The translations under genes were made by a program, and so were the position numbers. Shown piece after piece: positions 17,145 to 24,677 of a stretch of DNA of 64,000 bases (positions are counted from its first letter, which is position 1; every line of letters starts with the position of its first letter). The stretch comes from Actinomycetes bacterium. GTDB lineage: Bacteria > Actinomycetota > Actinomycetes > Mycobacteriales > Mycobacteriaceae. The DNA lies in contig JAEZZR010000001.1 of the NCBI GenBank assembly GCA_023418505.1, positions 248,001-312,000 on the forward strand. The letters are read 5' to 3'. Under the pieces are notes generated by a model. That model saw only the letters and a list, made by a program, of their open reading frames with translations, made no database searches and was not told where the DNA came from.

Positions 17145-17450
17145 TCACTGAATGTTCACATCGACGCTTGCCGGAAGGTCGATACGCATGAGAGCGTCAA
17201 CGGTCTTCGGCGTTGGGTCGAGGATGTCGATCAGGCGCTTGTGCGTGCGCATCTCGAAATGCTCACGTGAGTCCTTGTACTTGTGCGGCGAGCGGATAAC
17301 GCAGTATACGTTCTTTTCAGTTGGCAACGGCACTGGTCCGACCACGCGAGCACCCGTACGGGTAACGGTTTCAACGATCTTGCGCGAAGATGCGTCGATA
17401 GCCTCGTGATCGTAGGCCTTGAGCCTGATGCGGATTTTCTGTCCCGCCAC
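17145..17450 (-). CDS. rpsJ: 30S ribosomal protein S10
   Basis: S10 (101 residues) is also a partner of NusB in antitermination. The start is the GTG at 17450 (VAGQKIRIRLKAYDHEAID), preceded by an AGGA ribosome binding site. The longer open frame upstream has no conserved residues. RSPHKYKDSREHFEMRTHKR is canonical. It is the first gene of the S10 operon. Confidence 0.98.
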   Translation of the reverse strand: MAGQKIRIRLKAYDHEAIDASSRKIVETVTRTGARVVGPVPLPTEKNVYCVIRSPHKYKDSREHFEMRTHKRLIDILDPTPKTVDALMRIDLPASVDVNIQ

Positions 17451-17954
17451 GCTTAGTCCTCTCTTCGGTCGGCGCGCCCATTTGTATAAGGGCGTCGACC
17501 CGGTCATTTTCTTTTTGCTTCGGTCGTGGTTGATGGCCAGCGCCAGAAGCGTGATGTCACGTACTGGGATGGCGCCACTTTGTCTTGTAAGTGACTCGGC
17601 GAATGTCCACAGCACCTAACAGAGGTGGTAGACGATGCCAAGATTCTTGCCATTCATCCCAGTTAACCAAGAGAACCAGGGGTAGAACCTGATTATTAAA
17701 GCCAACTGCCGCTGTTAAATTGCCATGCCACTTCCGACCCCCGAAACAATCCTCACCGCAGCAGCTATTCTGGCTGCGCCTTGTCTTGCTTAGGGGCACG
17801 CGATTGGGCTGCTCCAACCAACGTGGCCATGCTCGCTTCACCATCGCCATCTTCATGACGGTGTTAAAGCAACCTGGCTATTAAAGCATGTCAGCTGGCA
17901 TTACTTCAAGTTCAGGCAGCAATCAGCGCCAGAATTTTTAAAAGTGTTACCCTG
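17451..17954. promoter_or_regulatory. S10 operon leader and intergenic region before thiD-tenA
   Basis: About 500 bases without a credible gene lie between the divergent rpsJ and thiD-tenA. Close to rpsJ are a small hairpin (GCGCCC/GGGCGT, 17474-17495) and a 9-base direct repeat CTTCGGTCG (17463-17471 and 17518-17526) in the leader. A 99-codon open frame on the minus strand (17557-17856) has no recognisable composition or ribosome binding site. The S10 promoter must lie here, but I cannot place it with confidence. Confidence 0.5.
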
Positions 17955-17960
17955 GCCACA

Positions 17961-18036
17961 GTGACATGGGGTGCGCGCCTGCGCTGAGATCACACCCATT
18001 GAACCTGCACTAGCTCGAACTAGCGAAGGGATTGTC
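17961..18036 (+). ncRNA. TPP (thiamine pyrophosphate) riboswitch
   Basis: The element has the conserved THI-box blocks in order: GGGGTGC, GCTGAGAT, ACCC followed by TTGAACCTG, a small stem CTAG/CTAG in place of the usual P5, and GCGAAGGGA. GACA (17963-17966) can pair with TGTC (18033-18036) as P1. The terminal GAAGGG is also the ribosome binding site of thiD-tenA, eight bases before its ATG. Ligand binding should therefore hide the ribosome binding site directly. The blocks are seen; the mechanism is inferred from known TPP riboswitches. Confidence 0.93.
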
Positions 18037-18038
18037 CA

Positions 18039-19628
18039 ATGAGCTGTCGCATTTTGTCCATTGCTGGCACCGATCCTACAGGTGGCGCCGGTATTCATGC
18101 CGATCTGAAATCCATCACCGCTGCCGGGGGTTACGGTATGGCAGTTACTACGTCCCTCGTGGCTCAGAACACCCAGGGCGTCCGGGAGATTTTCACTCCC
18201 CCGCTTGATTTTCTGAAAGCACAACTTGCGGCGGTTTTCGATGACGTTGAAGTCGATGCCGTAAAAATAGGAATGCTTGGCGACGCAGCAACCGTCGATG
18301 TAGTGCATTCGTGGTTGGACTCGCATCCGGTTAGCCATGTTGTCCTGGATCCAGTGATGGTAGCCACTAGTGGCGATCGCTTGCTGGATCAAGATGCCGA
18401 AGCTGCGATCCGAGACTTAGCTCGCAAGGTAACCGTGGTAACACCAAATATCCCGGAGCTTGCAGTGCTGTGCGGTTGCGCTCCAGCCACCAGCCTCGAA
18501 GAGGCAATTGCCCAGGCCACCGAATTCGCGAAAGCACACGAAACATCCGTCTTGGTTAAGGGTGGCCACTTAGGGGGTGCGTGGGCTTCAAACGCAATTG
18601 TCACTCCCGAAGGTGCGGTAACCGAGATTCCTGTGCGTCGCATCGAAACCTCGAACACTCACGGCACCGGTTGTTCTCTTTCTTCCGCTCTGGCAACTCG
18701 GCTTGCAGCCACCGGCGATATTGTCACTGCCGCACGTTGGGCAACGGAATGGTTACATAGCGCAATTAAACACGGCGCCGAACTGAACGTCGGGCGCGGA
18801 AACGGCCCGGTGGATCACGGTTGGCGTGGCCGGTATCTAGCGAATGCTGCTGCCACTGATCCATGGCTTGCAGGGCAGCAAGTAGCTTCTAGCCAGGTTC
18901 GGAGCTTAGCTAACGACGACCATCTGCCACTGTCTCGGGACAATTGGCCCGAAGCGCTGCGCCCACGGGTCGCCCCGGCTGGCCCCATTACCGAAAAGCT
19001 TTGGAGCCTCAGCCTTGGGGTCTGGGCAGACATCCTGGAGTTGGAATTCATCCAAGGTTTGCGTGATGGCACACTTCCGAAACAGGAGTTCGACTTTTAC
19101 TTGGCTCAAGACGCACAGTATTTAAAGGAATACTCGCGCGCTTTAGCAATTTTGGCTGCCAAGGCTCGCACTACTGCGGATGCCGTTGAATGGGCGGAAA
19201 GCTCCCAAGAATGCACGACAGCTGAAGCAGAACTTCACCGCACCTGGCTGAAGGATATTGCTGCGCAAGATGTTGGTGAACCTTCGCCGATCACTTCTGC
19301 CTACACCGATATGTTGAAAGCGGCTGCAGCATACGAGGACTACCCCATTGGGGCTGCGGCAGTTTTGCCGTGTTATTGGCTGTACGCAGAAGTTGGCCTA
19401 TATCTAGCTGAGGTAGACAGCCCGACACATCCGTTCCATGCGTGGCTCGAAATGTACGGCAGTGAATTCTTTGTTACTGCTGTAGAGAAGGCTTTAGATC
19501 GTGTAGAGCGTGCATTAGCTGGCGCCACGGAAGAGCAATTGCAGACGGCTATCCGCGCCTATTTGGTTGCCTGCATCCATGAGCGGGAGTTCTTCGATCA
19601 AGCTATGCGCTTTGGAAAAAGTCTTTAG
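18039..19628 (+). CDS. Fused HMP(-P) kinase ThiD and TenA aminopyrimidine hydrolase
   Basis: This 529-residue thiamine enzyme joins two activities. Residues 1-265 are ThiD, which phosphorylates hydroxymethylpyrimidine twice. They show SIAGTDPTGGAGIHADLKS, VLDPVMVATSG and the anion-hole motif THGTGCSLSSA. Residues 310-529 are TenA/thiaminase II, which releases the pyrimidine from damaged thiamine, with the catalytic Cys445 in VLPCYWLYAEVG and the MYGSEFF glutamate region. A combined ThiD-TenA protein is known from yeast Thi20 and fits a salvage role. The TPP riboswitch immediately upstream controls it. It is monocistronic and converges on tuf. Confidence 0.95.
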   Translation: MSCRILSIAGTDPTGGAGIHADLKSITAAGGYGMAVTTSLVAQNTQGVREIFTPPLDFLKAQLAAVFDDVEVDAVKIGMLGDAATVDVVHSWLDSHPVSHVVLDPVMVATSGDRLLDQDAEAAIRDLARKVTVVTPNIPELAVLCGCAPATSLEEAIAQATEFAKAHETSVLVKGGHLGGAWASNAIVTPEGAVTEIPVRRIETSNTHGTGCSLSSALATRLAATGDIVTAARWATEWLHSAIKHGAELNVGRGNGPVDHGWRGRYLANAAATDPWLAGQQVASSQVRSLANDDHLPLSRDNWPEALRPRVAPAGPITEKLWSLSLGVWADILELEFIQGLRDGTLPKQEFDFYLAQDAQYLKEYSRALAILAAKARTTADAVEWAESSQECTTAEAELHRTWLKDIAAQDVGEPSPITSAYTDMLKAAAAYEDYPIGAAAVLPCYWLYAEVGLYLAEVDSPTHPFHAWLEMYGSEFFVTAVEKALDRVERALAGATEEQLQTAIRAYLVACIHEREFFDQAMRFGKSL

Positions 19629-19663
19629 CACATTGCCGGCTGGCTTGTTCCAGCTGCTACGAG

Positions 19664-19700
19664 TATGAAAAAAACCCGGCCGAAGCCGGGTTTTCTTTTA
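19664..19700. terminator. Bidirectional terminator between thiD-tenA and tuf
   Basis: AAAACCCGGC-CGAA-GCCGGGTTTT (19671-19694) is a perfect 10-bp stem with a tetraloop, A-rich on one side and T-rich on the other. It can serve both convergent genes. Confidence 0.95.
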
Positions 19701-19717
19701 CCTTAGATGATCAAGTC

Positions 19718-20908
19718 TTACTTGATGATCTTGGTTACGCGACCTGCACCAACGGTACGGCCACCTTCGCGGATAGCGAAGCGCAGACCTTCGTCCATTG
19801 CAACAGGCTGAATCAGGGTGACAGCCATGTCAACGTTGTCGCCTGGCATAACCATTTCGGTGCCCTCTGGCAACTTCACAACACCGGTTACGTCGGTGGT
19901 GCGGAAGTAGAACTGTGGGCGGTAGTTGTCGAAGAATGGGGTGTGGCGGCCACCTTCATCCTTGGAAAGGATGTAGACGGAGCCTTCGAACTCGGTGTGA
20001 GGGGTGTAAGCGCCTGGCTTAGCAATAATCTGACCGCGCTCGATGTCTTCGCGCTTGATGCCACGAAGCAGCAGACCACAGTTGTCGCCAGCTTCAGCGG
20101 AGTCCAGCAACTTGCGGAACATTTCGATGCCGGTAACGGTGGTCTTCTGGGACTTCTCGCGAATACCCAGGATCTCAACTTCGTCGTTAACGTTCAGCTG
20201 ACCGCGCTCAACACGACCGGTAGCAACGGTGCCACGACCGGTAATGGTGAAGATGTCCTCAACTGGCATCAAGAATGGCTTATCGGTTTCGCGAACTGGG
20301 TCAGGAATGTTCTCGTCACATGCCTTCATCAGTTCAACAATTGCCTTGGTCCACTCAGCGTCGCCCTCAAGAGCCTTCAGAGCGGAGATGTGAACGATAG
20401 GAGCGTCCTCGTCGTACTCCTGCTCAGCAAGAAGCTCGCGAACTTCCATCTCAACCAGCTCGATGATTTCTTCATCGTCAACCATGTCGCACTTGTTCAA
20501 TGCAACCAAGATGTAAGGAACGCCAACCTGGCGAGCCAAAAGAACGTGCTCACGGGTCTGTGGCATTGGGCCGTCGGTAGCAGCCACAACCAAGATAGCG
20601 CCGTCCATCTGAGCAGCGCCGGTGATCATGTTCTTAATGTAGTCAGCGTGGCCTGGAGCGTCGACGTGAGCGTAGTGGCGCTTCTCCGTCTCGTACTCAA
20701 CGTGGGAAACGTTAATGGTAATGCCACGTTCCTTCTCTTCCGGTGCCTTGTCGATAGCATCGAAAGCGAAAGCTTGGTTCAGCTCTGGGTATTCGTCAGC
20801 CAGAACCTTGGTGATGGCGGCGGTAGTGGTGGTCTTGCCGTGGTCAACGTGACCGATGGTACCAATGTTGACGTGCGGCTTCGTACGCTCGAACTTCGCC
20901 TTTGCCAC
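19718..20908 (-). CDS. tuf: Elongation factor Tu
   Basis: EF-Tu (396 residues) delivers aminoacyl-tRNA to the ribosome. The GTG start at 20908 gives VAKAKFERTKPHVNIGTIGH and has an AGGAGGA ribosome binding site. The upstream open frame has no conserved residues. The G motifs GHVDHGKT, DAPGHADY and NKCD are intact, as are switch and domain 2 blocks such as GRGTVATGRVERG. It is separated from fusA by 382 bases, so it probably has its own promoter. Confidence 0.99.
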   Translation of the reverse strand: MAKAKFERTKPHVNIGTIGHVDHGKTTTTAAITKVLADEYPELNQAFAFDAIDKAPEEKERGITINVSHVEYETEKRHYAHVDAPGHADYIKNMITGAAQMDGAILVVAATDGPMPQTREHVLLARQVGVPYILVALNKCDMVDDEEIIELVEMEVRELLAEQEYDEDAPIVHISALKALEGDAEWTKAIVELMKACDENIPDPVRETDKPFLMPVEDIFTITGRGTVATGRVERGQLNVNDEVEILGIREKSQKTTVTGIEMFRKLLDSAEAGDNCGLLLRGIKREDIERGQIIAKPGAYTPHTEFEGSVYILSKDEGGRHTPFFDNYRPQFYFRTTDVTGVVKLPEGTEMVMPGDNVDMAVTLIQPVAMDEGLRFAIREGGRTVGAGRVTKIIK

Positions 20909-21290
20909 TGTTAGTCCTCCTGGAGGTCTAGGTGGCCACGACTTTCGCAGCCACAATTTTTGTGGACGCCCCAACCCACTAGCTAAAAGGGTACTTTTAG
21001 CGTGAATTGCGGACTTGTATCTATAACTGTGCCAGTTACACGATCCTAGGCCACAATACTGGCAGATTCAAAAATTAGCCACAGTGACCATCCCCTAGCC
21101 TACTAGCCAGGGAATTTAGTCGGATTAATGTAGTAACGGCCAACACAATACACCAGCTTTAATCCGGTGGAGGCAACTAAATGTTAGCGCTCTCACCGAT
21201 CTTGGAAGTTGGTATATCGTGCACACCGTTACGGTGTGCGGGTGTTTGACTGCGAAAGCGAATTGGCCGACTTTCGCAGCTACTCCCTAA
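20909..21290 (-). promoter_or_regulatory. fusA-tuf intergenic region with tuf leader hairpins
   Basis: This 382-base stretch has no gene. Near tuf lie two perfect hairpins, CCACAA/TTGTGG (20951-20965) and CTAAAAG/CTTTTAG (20983-21000). Behind fusA lie two more: GCACACCG/CGGTGTGC (21221-21239) and CTGCGAAAG/CTTTCGCAG (21250-21279). The 12-mer CGACTTTCGCAG occurs both in the tuf leader (20939-20950) and behind fusA (21268-21279). The tuf promoter should lie between these groups. Confidence 0.6.
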
Positions 21291-23423
21291 TTAGCTGCCG
21301 TTGCGTGCAGCCATGATCTCTTCGGAGACCGAAGAAGGTACCTCAGCGTAAGAATCGAAGATCATGGTGTAGTTTGCACGACCCTGAGTCTTGGAACGCA
21401 GGTCGCCAACGTAGCCGAACATTTCAGACAGTGGAACCAAGGCCTTAACTACCTTGACGCCAGTGCGGTCTTCCATCGAGTTCACCTGGCCACGGCGAGC
21501 GTTAATATCGCCGATAACTTCGCCCATGTACTCTTCAGGGGTTACGACCTCTACTGCCATCATTGGCTCCAGCAACACTGGCTTTGCCTTCTGGACAGCT
21601 TCCTTCAAAGCCTGCTGGCCTGCAATCTTGAAGGCCATTTCAGAGGAGTCCACGTCGTGGTACTGACCATCTAGCAGGGTTGCCTTGATGTTCACCAATG
21701 GGTAACCAGCCAAGGTACCGTACTGCATCGCATCCTGGATACCAGCGTCAACCGAAGGAATGTATTCCTTTGGCACGCGGCCACCGGTAACAGCGTTTTC
21801 GAATGCGTAGATTGCGGACTCGCCTTCGGCCAGCTCTTCCTGGTCTGGAGCGTATGGCTCCAGAGAGATGATGACCTTTGCGAACTGGCCCGAACCACCG
21901 GTCTGCTTCTTGTGGGTGTATTCGTGCTTTTCCACAGGCTTGCGGATGGTTTCGCGGTAAGCAACCTGAGGGGCACCTACGTTTGCTTCCACCTTGAATT
22001 CACGCTTCATGCGGTCAACCAGAACGTCCAAGTGAAGCTCGCCCATACCGCCGATCACGGTCTGGCCGGTTTCGTCGTCCAAACGCACGGTGAAGGTTGG
22101 GTCTTCTTCAGCCAAGCGCTGAATAGCGGTGGATAGCTTCTCCTGGTCTGCCTTGGACTTAGGCTCGATAGCCACCGAGATCACTGGATCTGGGAAGCTC
22201 ATCGATTCCAGAACGATAGGCGCATCCTGGGCACACAAGGTGTCGCCAGTAGTGGTGTCCTTCAAGCCAATGAATGCGTAAATGTTACCAGCTACTGCCT
22301 CGTCAACAGGGTTTTCCTTGTTGGCGTGCATCTGGAACAGCTTACCGACGCGTTCCTTCTTATCCTTGGTGGAGTTCAGCACCTGGGCGCCTGGCTCAAC
22401 ACGGCCGGAGTAGACACGTACGAAGGTCAGCTTGCCGAAGAATGGGTGAGCTGCAATCTTGAAAGCCAAGGCCGAGAATGGCTCATCCTTGGATGGCTTA
22501 CGGGTCATTGCAACTTCTTCGTTGCCCATCTGGTGGCCGTTAACTTCGCCTACGTCTAGAGGGGTAGGTAGGAAGTCCACAACAGCGTCAAGCAGTGGCT
22601 GAACACCCTTGTTCTTGTATGCGGAACCACAGTAAACCGGGTAGATCTCGGAGTTAATCACCATCTTGCGGATGGCAGCCTTGATCTCGTCGATGGTTAG
22701 TTCTTCGCCACCGAAGTACTTTTCCATCAGCTCTTCGTCGGACTCAGCGACCGATTCAACCAGCTTTTCGCGGTATTCTTCAGCCTTTTCCTGCAAGTCT
22801 GCAGGAATGTCTTCGATCGAAGGTTCGGTACCAATCTCGGTCTTGCCTGGCCACATCAAAGCCTTCATCGACAGCAAGTCGATAACGCCATCGAAGTCAT
22901 CTTCAGCGCCGATTGGCAGCTGCATAACCAATGGCTTTGCACCCAAGCGGTCGATGATGGTGCCAACGGTGTACTCAAAGTCTGCACCGAGCTTGTCCAT
23001 CTTATTGACGAAGCAAATACGCGGTACGTCGTACTTCTGAGCCTGGCGCCACACCTGCTCGGACTGTGGCTCCACACCTTCCTTACCGTCGAAGACAGCA
23101 ACTGCACCGTCGAGTACGCGCAAGGAACGCTCGACCTCAACCGTGAAGTCCACGTGACCCGGGGTATCGATGATGTTGATCTGGTTATCGTGCCAGAAGC
23201 AGGTAACGGCAGCGGAGGTAATCGTGATGCCGCGTTCCTTTTCCTGTTCCATCCAGTCGGTGGTAGACGCACCATCGTGGGTCTCGCCTACCTTACGGTT
23301 GATACCGGTGTAGAACAGAATACGTTCAGTCGTAGTGGTCTTACCAGCATCGATGTGAGCCATGATGCCGATATTGCGGACCTTCTTCAGATCCTTCTTG
23401 ACGGGAAGTGCACCTTCAGCCAC
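21291..23423 (-). CDS. fusA: Elongation factor G
   Basis: EF-G (710 residues) catalyses translocation. G motifs are AHIDAGKTTTTERIL, DTPGHVDFTVEVERSLRVLD and NKMDKLGADF. Domains II to V follow at normal length, with GGMGELHLDVLVDRMKREF in domain III. It follows rpsG by 77 bases, in which a 6-bp hairpin GGCCTG/CAGGCC (23454-23474) lies. Confidence 0.99.
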   Translation of the reverse strand: MAEGALPVKKDLKKVRNIGIMAHIDAGKTTTTERILFYTGINRKVGETHDGASTTDWMEQEKERGITITSAAVTCFWHDNQINIIDTPGHVDFTVEVERSLRVLDGAVAVFDGKEGVEPQSEQVWRQAQKYDVPRICFVNKMDKLGADFEYTVGTIIDRLGAKPLVMQLPIGAEDDFDGVIDLLSMKALMWPGKTEIGTEPSIEDIPADLQEKAEEYREKLVESVAESDEELMEKYFGGEELTIDEIKAAIRKMVINSEIYPVYCGSAYKNKGVQPLLDAVVDFLPTPLDVGEVNGHQMGNEEVAMTRKPSKDEPFSALAFKIAAHPFFGKLTFVRVYSGRVEPGAQVLNSTKDKKERVGKLFQMHANKENPVDEAVAGNIYAFIGLKDTTTGDTLCAQDAPIVLESMSFPDPVISVAIEPKSKADQEKLSTAIQRLAEEDPTFTVRLDDETGQTVIGGMGELHLDVLVDRMKREFKVEANVGAPQVAYRETIRKPVEKHEYTHKKQTGGSGQFAKVIISLEPYAPDQEELAEGESAIYAFENAVTGGRVPKEYIPSVDAGIQDAMQYGTLAGYPLVNIKATLLDGQYHDVDSSEMAFKIAGQQALKEAVQKAKPVLLEPMMAVEVVTPEEYMGEVIGDINARRGQVNSMEDRTGVKVVKALVPLSEMFGYVGDLRSKTQGRANYTMIFDSYAEVPSSVSEEIMAARNGS

Positions 23424-23500
23424 TTATATTCCCCACTCGTTTCTTAGTTTGTAGGCCTGCAGCAATAACAGGCCGGAAATTTTGGTTGCTTACCTTATTA

Positions 23501-23971
23501 CTACCAGCGGTAGTGCGCGAATGCGCGGTTAGCTTCTGCCATCTTGTGAGTGTCCTCACGACGCTTGACGGAAGCGCCCAAACCATTAGAAGCATCGAGG
23601 ATCTCGTTAGCCAGACGCTCGATCATGGTGTTTTCACGACGCTGACGAGAGAACATCAACAACCAGCGTAGTGCCAAGGTGTTGCCGCGACCTGGGCGAA
23701 CCTCAACTGGAACCTGGTAGGTAGCGCCACCAACACGGCGGGAACGAACCTCTAGAGCTGGCTTTACGTTTTCGATAGCGCGCTTCAGAGTCAAAACTGG
23801 ATCGGTACCAGTCTTTTCCTTGCAGATATCCAGTGCGCCGTAAACGATGCGCTCTGCAGTGGACTTCTTACCATCCTGCAGTACCTTGTTGATCAGCTGA
23901 GAGACCAACGGAGAGCCGTAGATAGGGTCGTTTACAACTGGGCGCTTTGGAGCTGGGCCTTTACGTGGCAT
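23501..23971 (-). CDS. rpsG: 30S ribosomal protein S7
   Basis: S7 (156 residues) organises the 3' major domain of 16S rRNA. It shows MPRKGPAPKRPVVNDPIYGS, VEVRPGRGNTLALRWLLMFS and the terminal KRREDTHKMAEANRAFAHYR. It starts three bases after the rpsL stop. Confidence 0.98.
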   Translation of the reverse strand: MPRKGPAPKRPVVNDPIYGSPLVSQLINKVLQDGKKSTAERIVYGALDICKEKTGTDPVLTLKRAIENVKPALEVRSRRVGGATYQVPVEVRPGRGNTLALRWLLMFSRQRRENTMIERLANEILDASNGLGASVKRREDTHKMAEANRAFAHYRW

Positions 23972-23974
23972 TGA

Positions 23975-24346
23975 TTACTTCTCCTTCTTTGCACCGTAAC
24001 GGGAACGTGCCTGCTTGCGATCCTTCACACCCTGGGTGTCCAGAGCGCCACGGATGATCTTGTAGCGAACACCTGGCAAGTCCTTCACACGACCACCGCG
24101 CACCAGCACCATGGAGTGCTCCTGCAGGTTATGACCCTCACCTGGGATGTATGCCGAAACCTCGATACCGGAGGTCAGGCGTACACGGGCAACCTTACGC
24201 AAAGCCGAGTTCGGCTTCTTTGGGGTGGTGGTGTACACACGAGTGCAAACGCCACGACGCTGAGGCGAGCCCTTCAGAGCTGCCGTCGACGTCGTCGACT
24301 TCTTATCGTGGCGGCCCTTGCGGACCAGCTGCTGAATAGTTGGCAT
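23975..24346 (-). CDS. rpsL: 30S ribosomal protein S12
   Basis: S12 (123 residues) controls decoding accuracy. The loops that change in streptomycin resistance read TTPKKPNSALRKVARVRL and RVKDLPGVRYKIIRGALD, so the Lys residues at the usual positions 43 and 88 are present and no known resistance change is seen. It is the first gene of the str operon. Confidence 0.98.
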   Translation of the reverse strand: MPTIQQLVRKGRHDKKSTTSTAALKGSPQRRGVCTRVYTTTPKKPNSALRKVARVRLTSGIEVSAYIPGEGHNLQEHSMVLVRGGRVKDLPGVRYKIIRGALDTQGVKDRKQARSRYGAKKEK

Positions 24347-24579
24347 GAAGCCTCTTTCTGTCTCACGTTCTTTACTCGCACCCTCCAGGCAAAAAACCCT
24401 TTATAAAGCGTGCGAGACCCAGTCAGCCGCTCTCGCTGGCCTACCGGGTTTCAAATCTCTTTCCCATTACCTCTTGGGACTAACCAGTTAGAGTACCGCA
24501 ACCTGCAGAAATACCCAAAACACCATCAGTACCACCCCTGATAACCTGCGACTTTAAGATAAGCGCGCTTGCCGTGACA
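24347..24579 (-). promoter_or_regulatory. str operon upstream region
   Basis: No gene is seen between rpsL and the rpoC terminator. Within the presumed rpsL leader, CTCGCAC (24375-24381) and GTGCGAG (24410-24416) form a perfect 7-bp inverted repeat around an AT-rich core with a run of six A. This could be a leader stem-loop. The promoter must lie in the remainder but has no clear consensus that I can point to. Confidence 0.4.
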
Positions 24580-24581
24580 TA

Positions 24582-24629
24582 GAAAAAGGCTCCAGGGTTG
24601 CACTCACTGAGAGCGCTTACCTGGAGCCT
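24582..24629 (-). terminator. Terminator of rpoB-rpoC
   Basis: AGGCTCCAGG (24587-24596) and CCTGGAGCCT (24620-24629) form a perfect 10-bp stem, followed in the minus direction by a run of T. It lies about 50 bases beyond the rpoC stop. Confidence 0.93.
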
Positions 24630-24677
24630 ATTTACTCGCCTTTTTTAATTAGTCAGGCGGCAAGGCCTCAAAGGCGA

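Noticed and set aside
17557..17856. 99-codon open frame upstream of rpsJ
   Set aside because: It lacks a ribosome binding site and recognisable composition, and lies where the S10 promoter and leader are expected.
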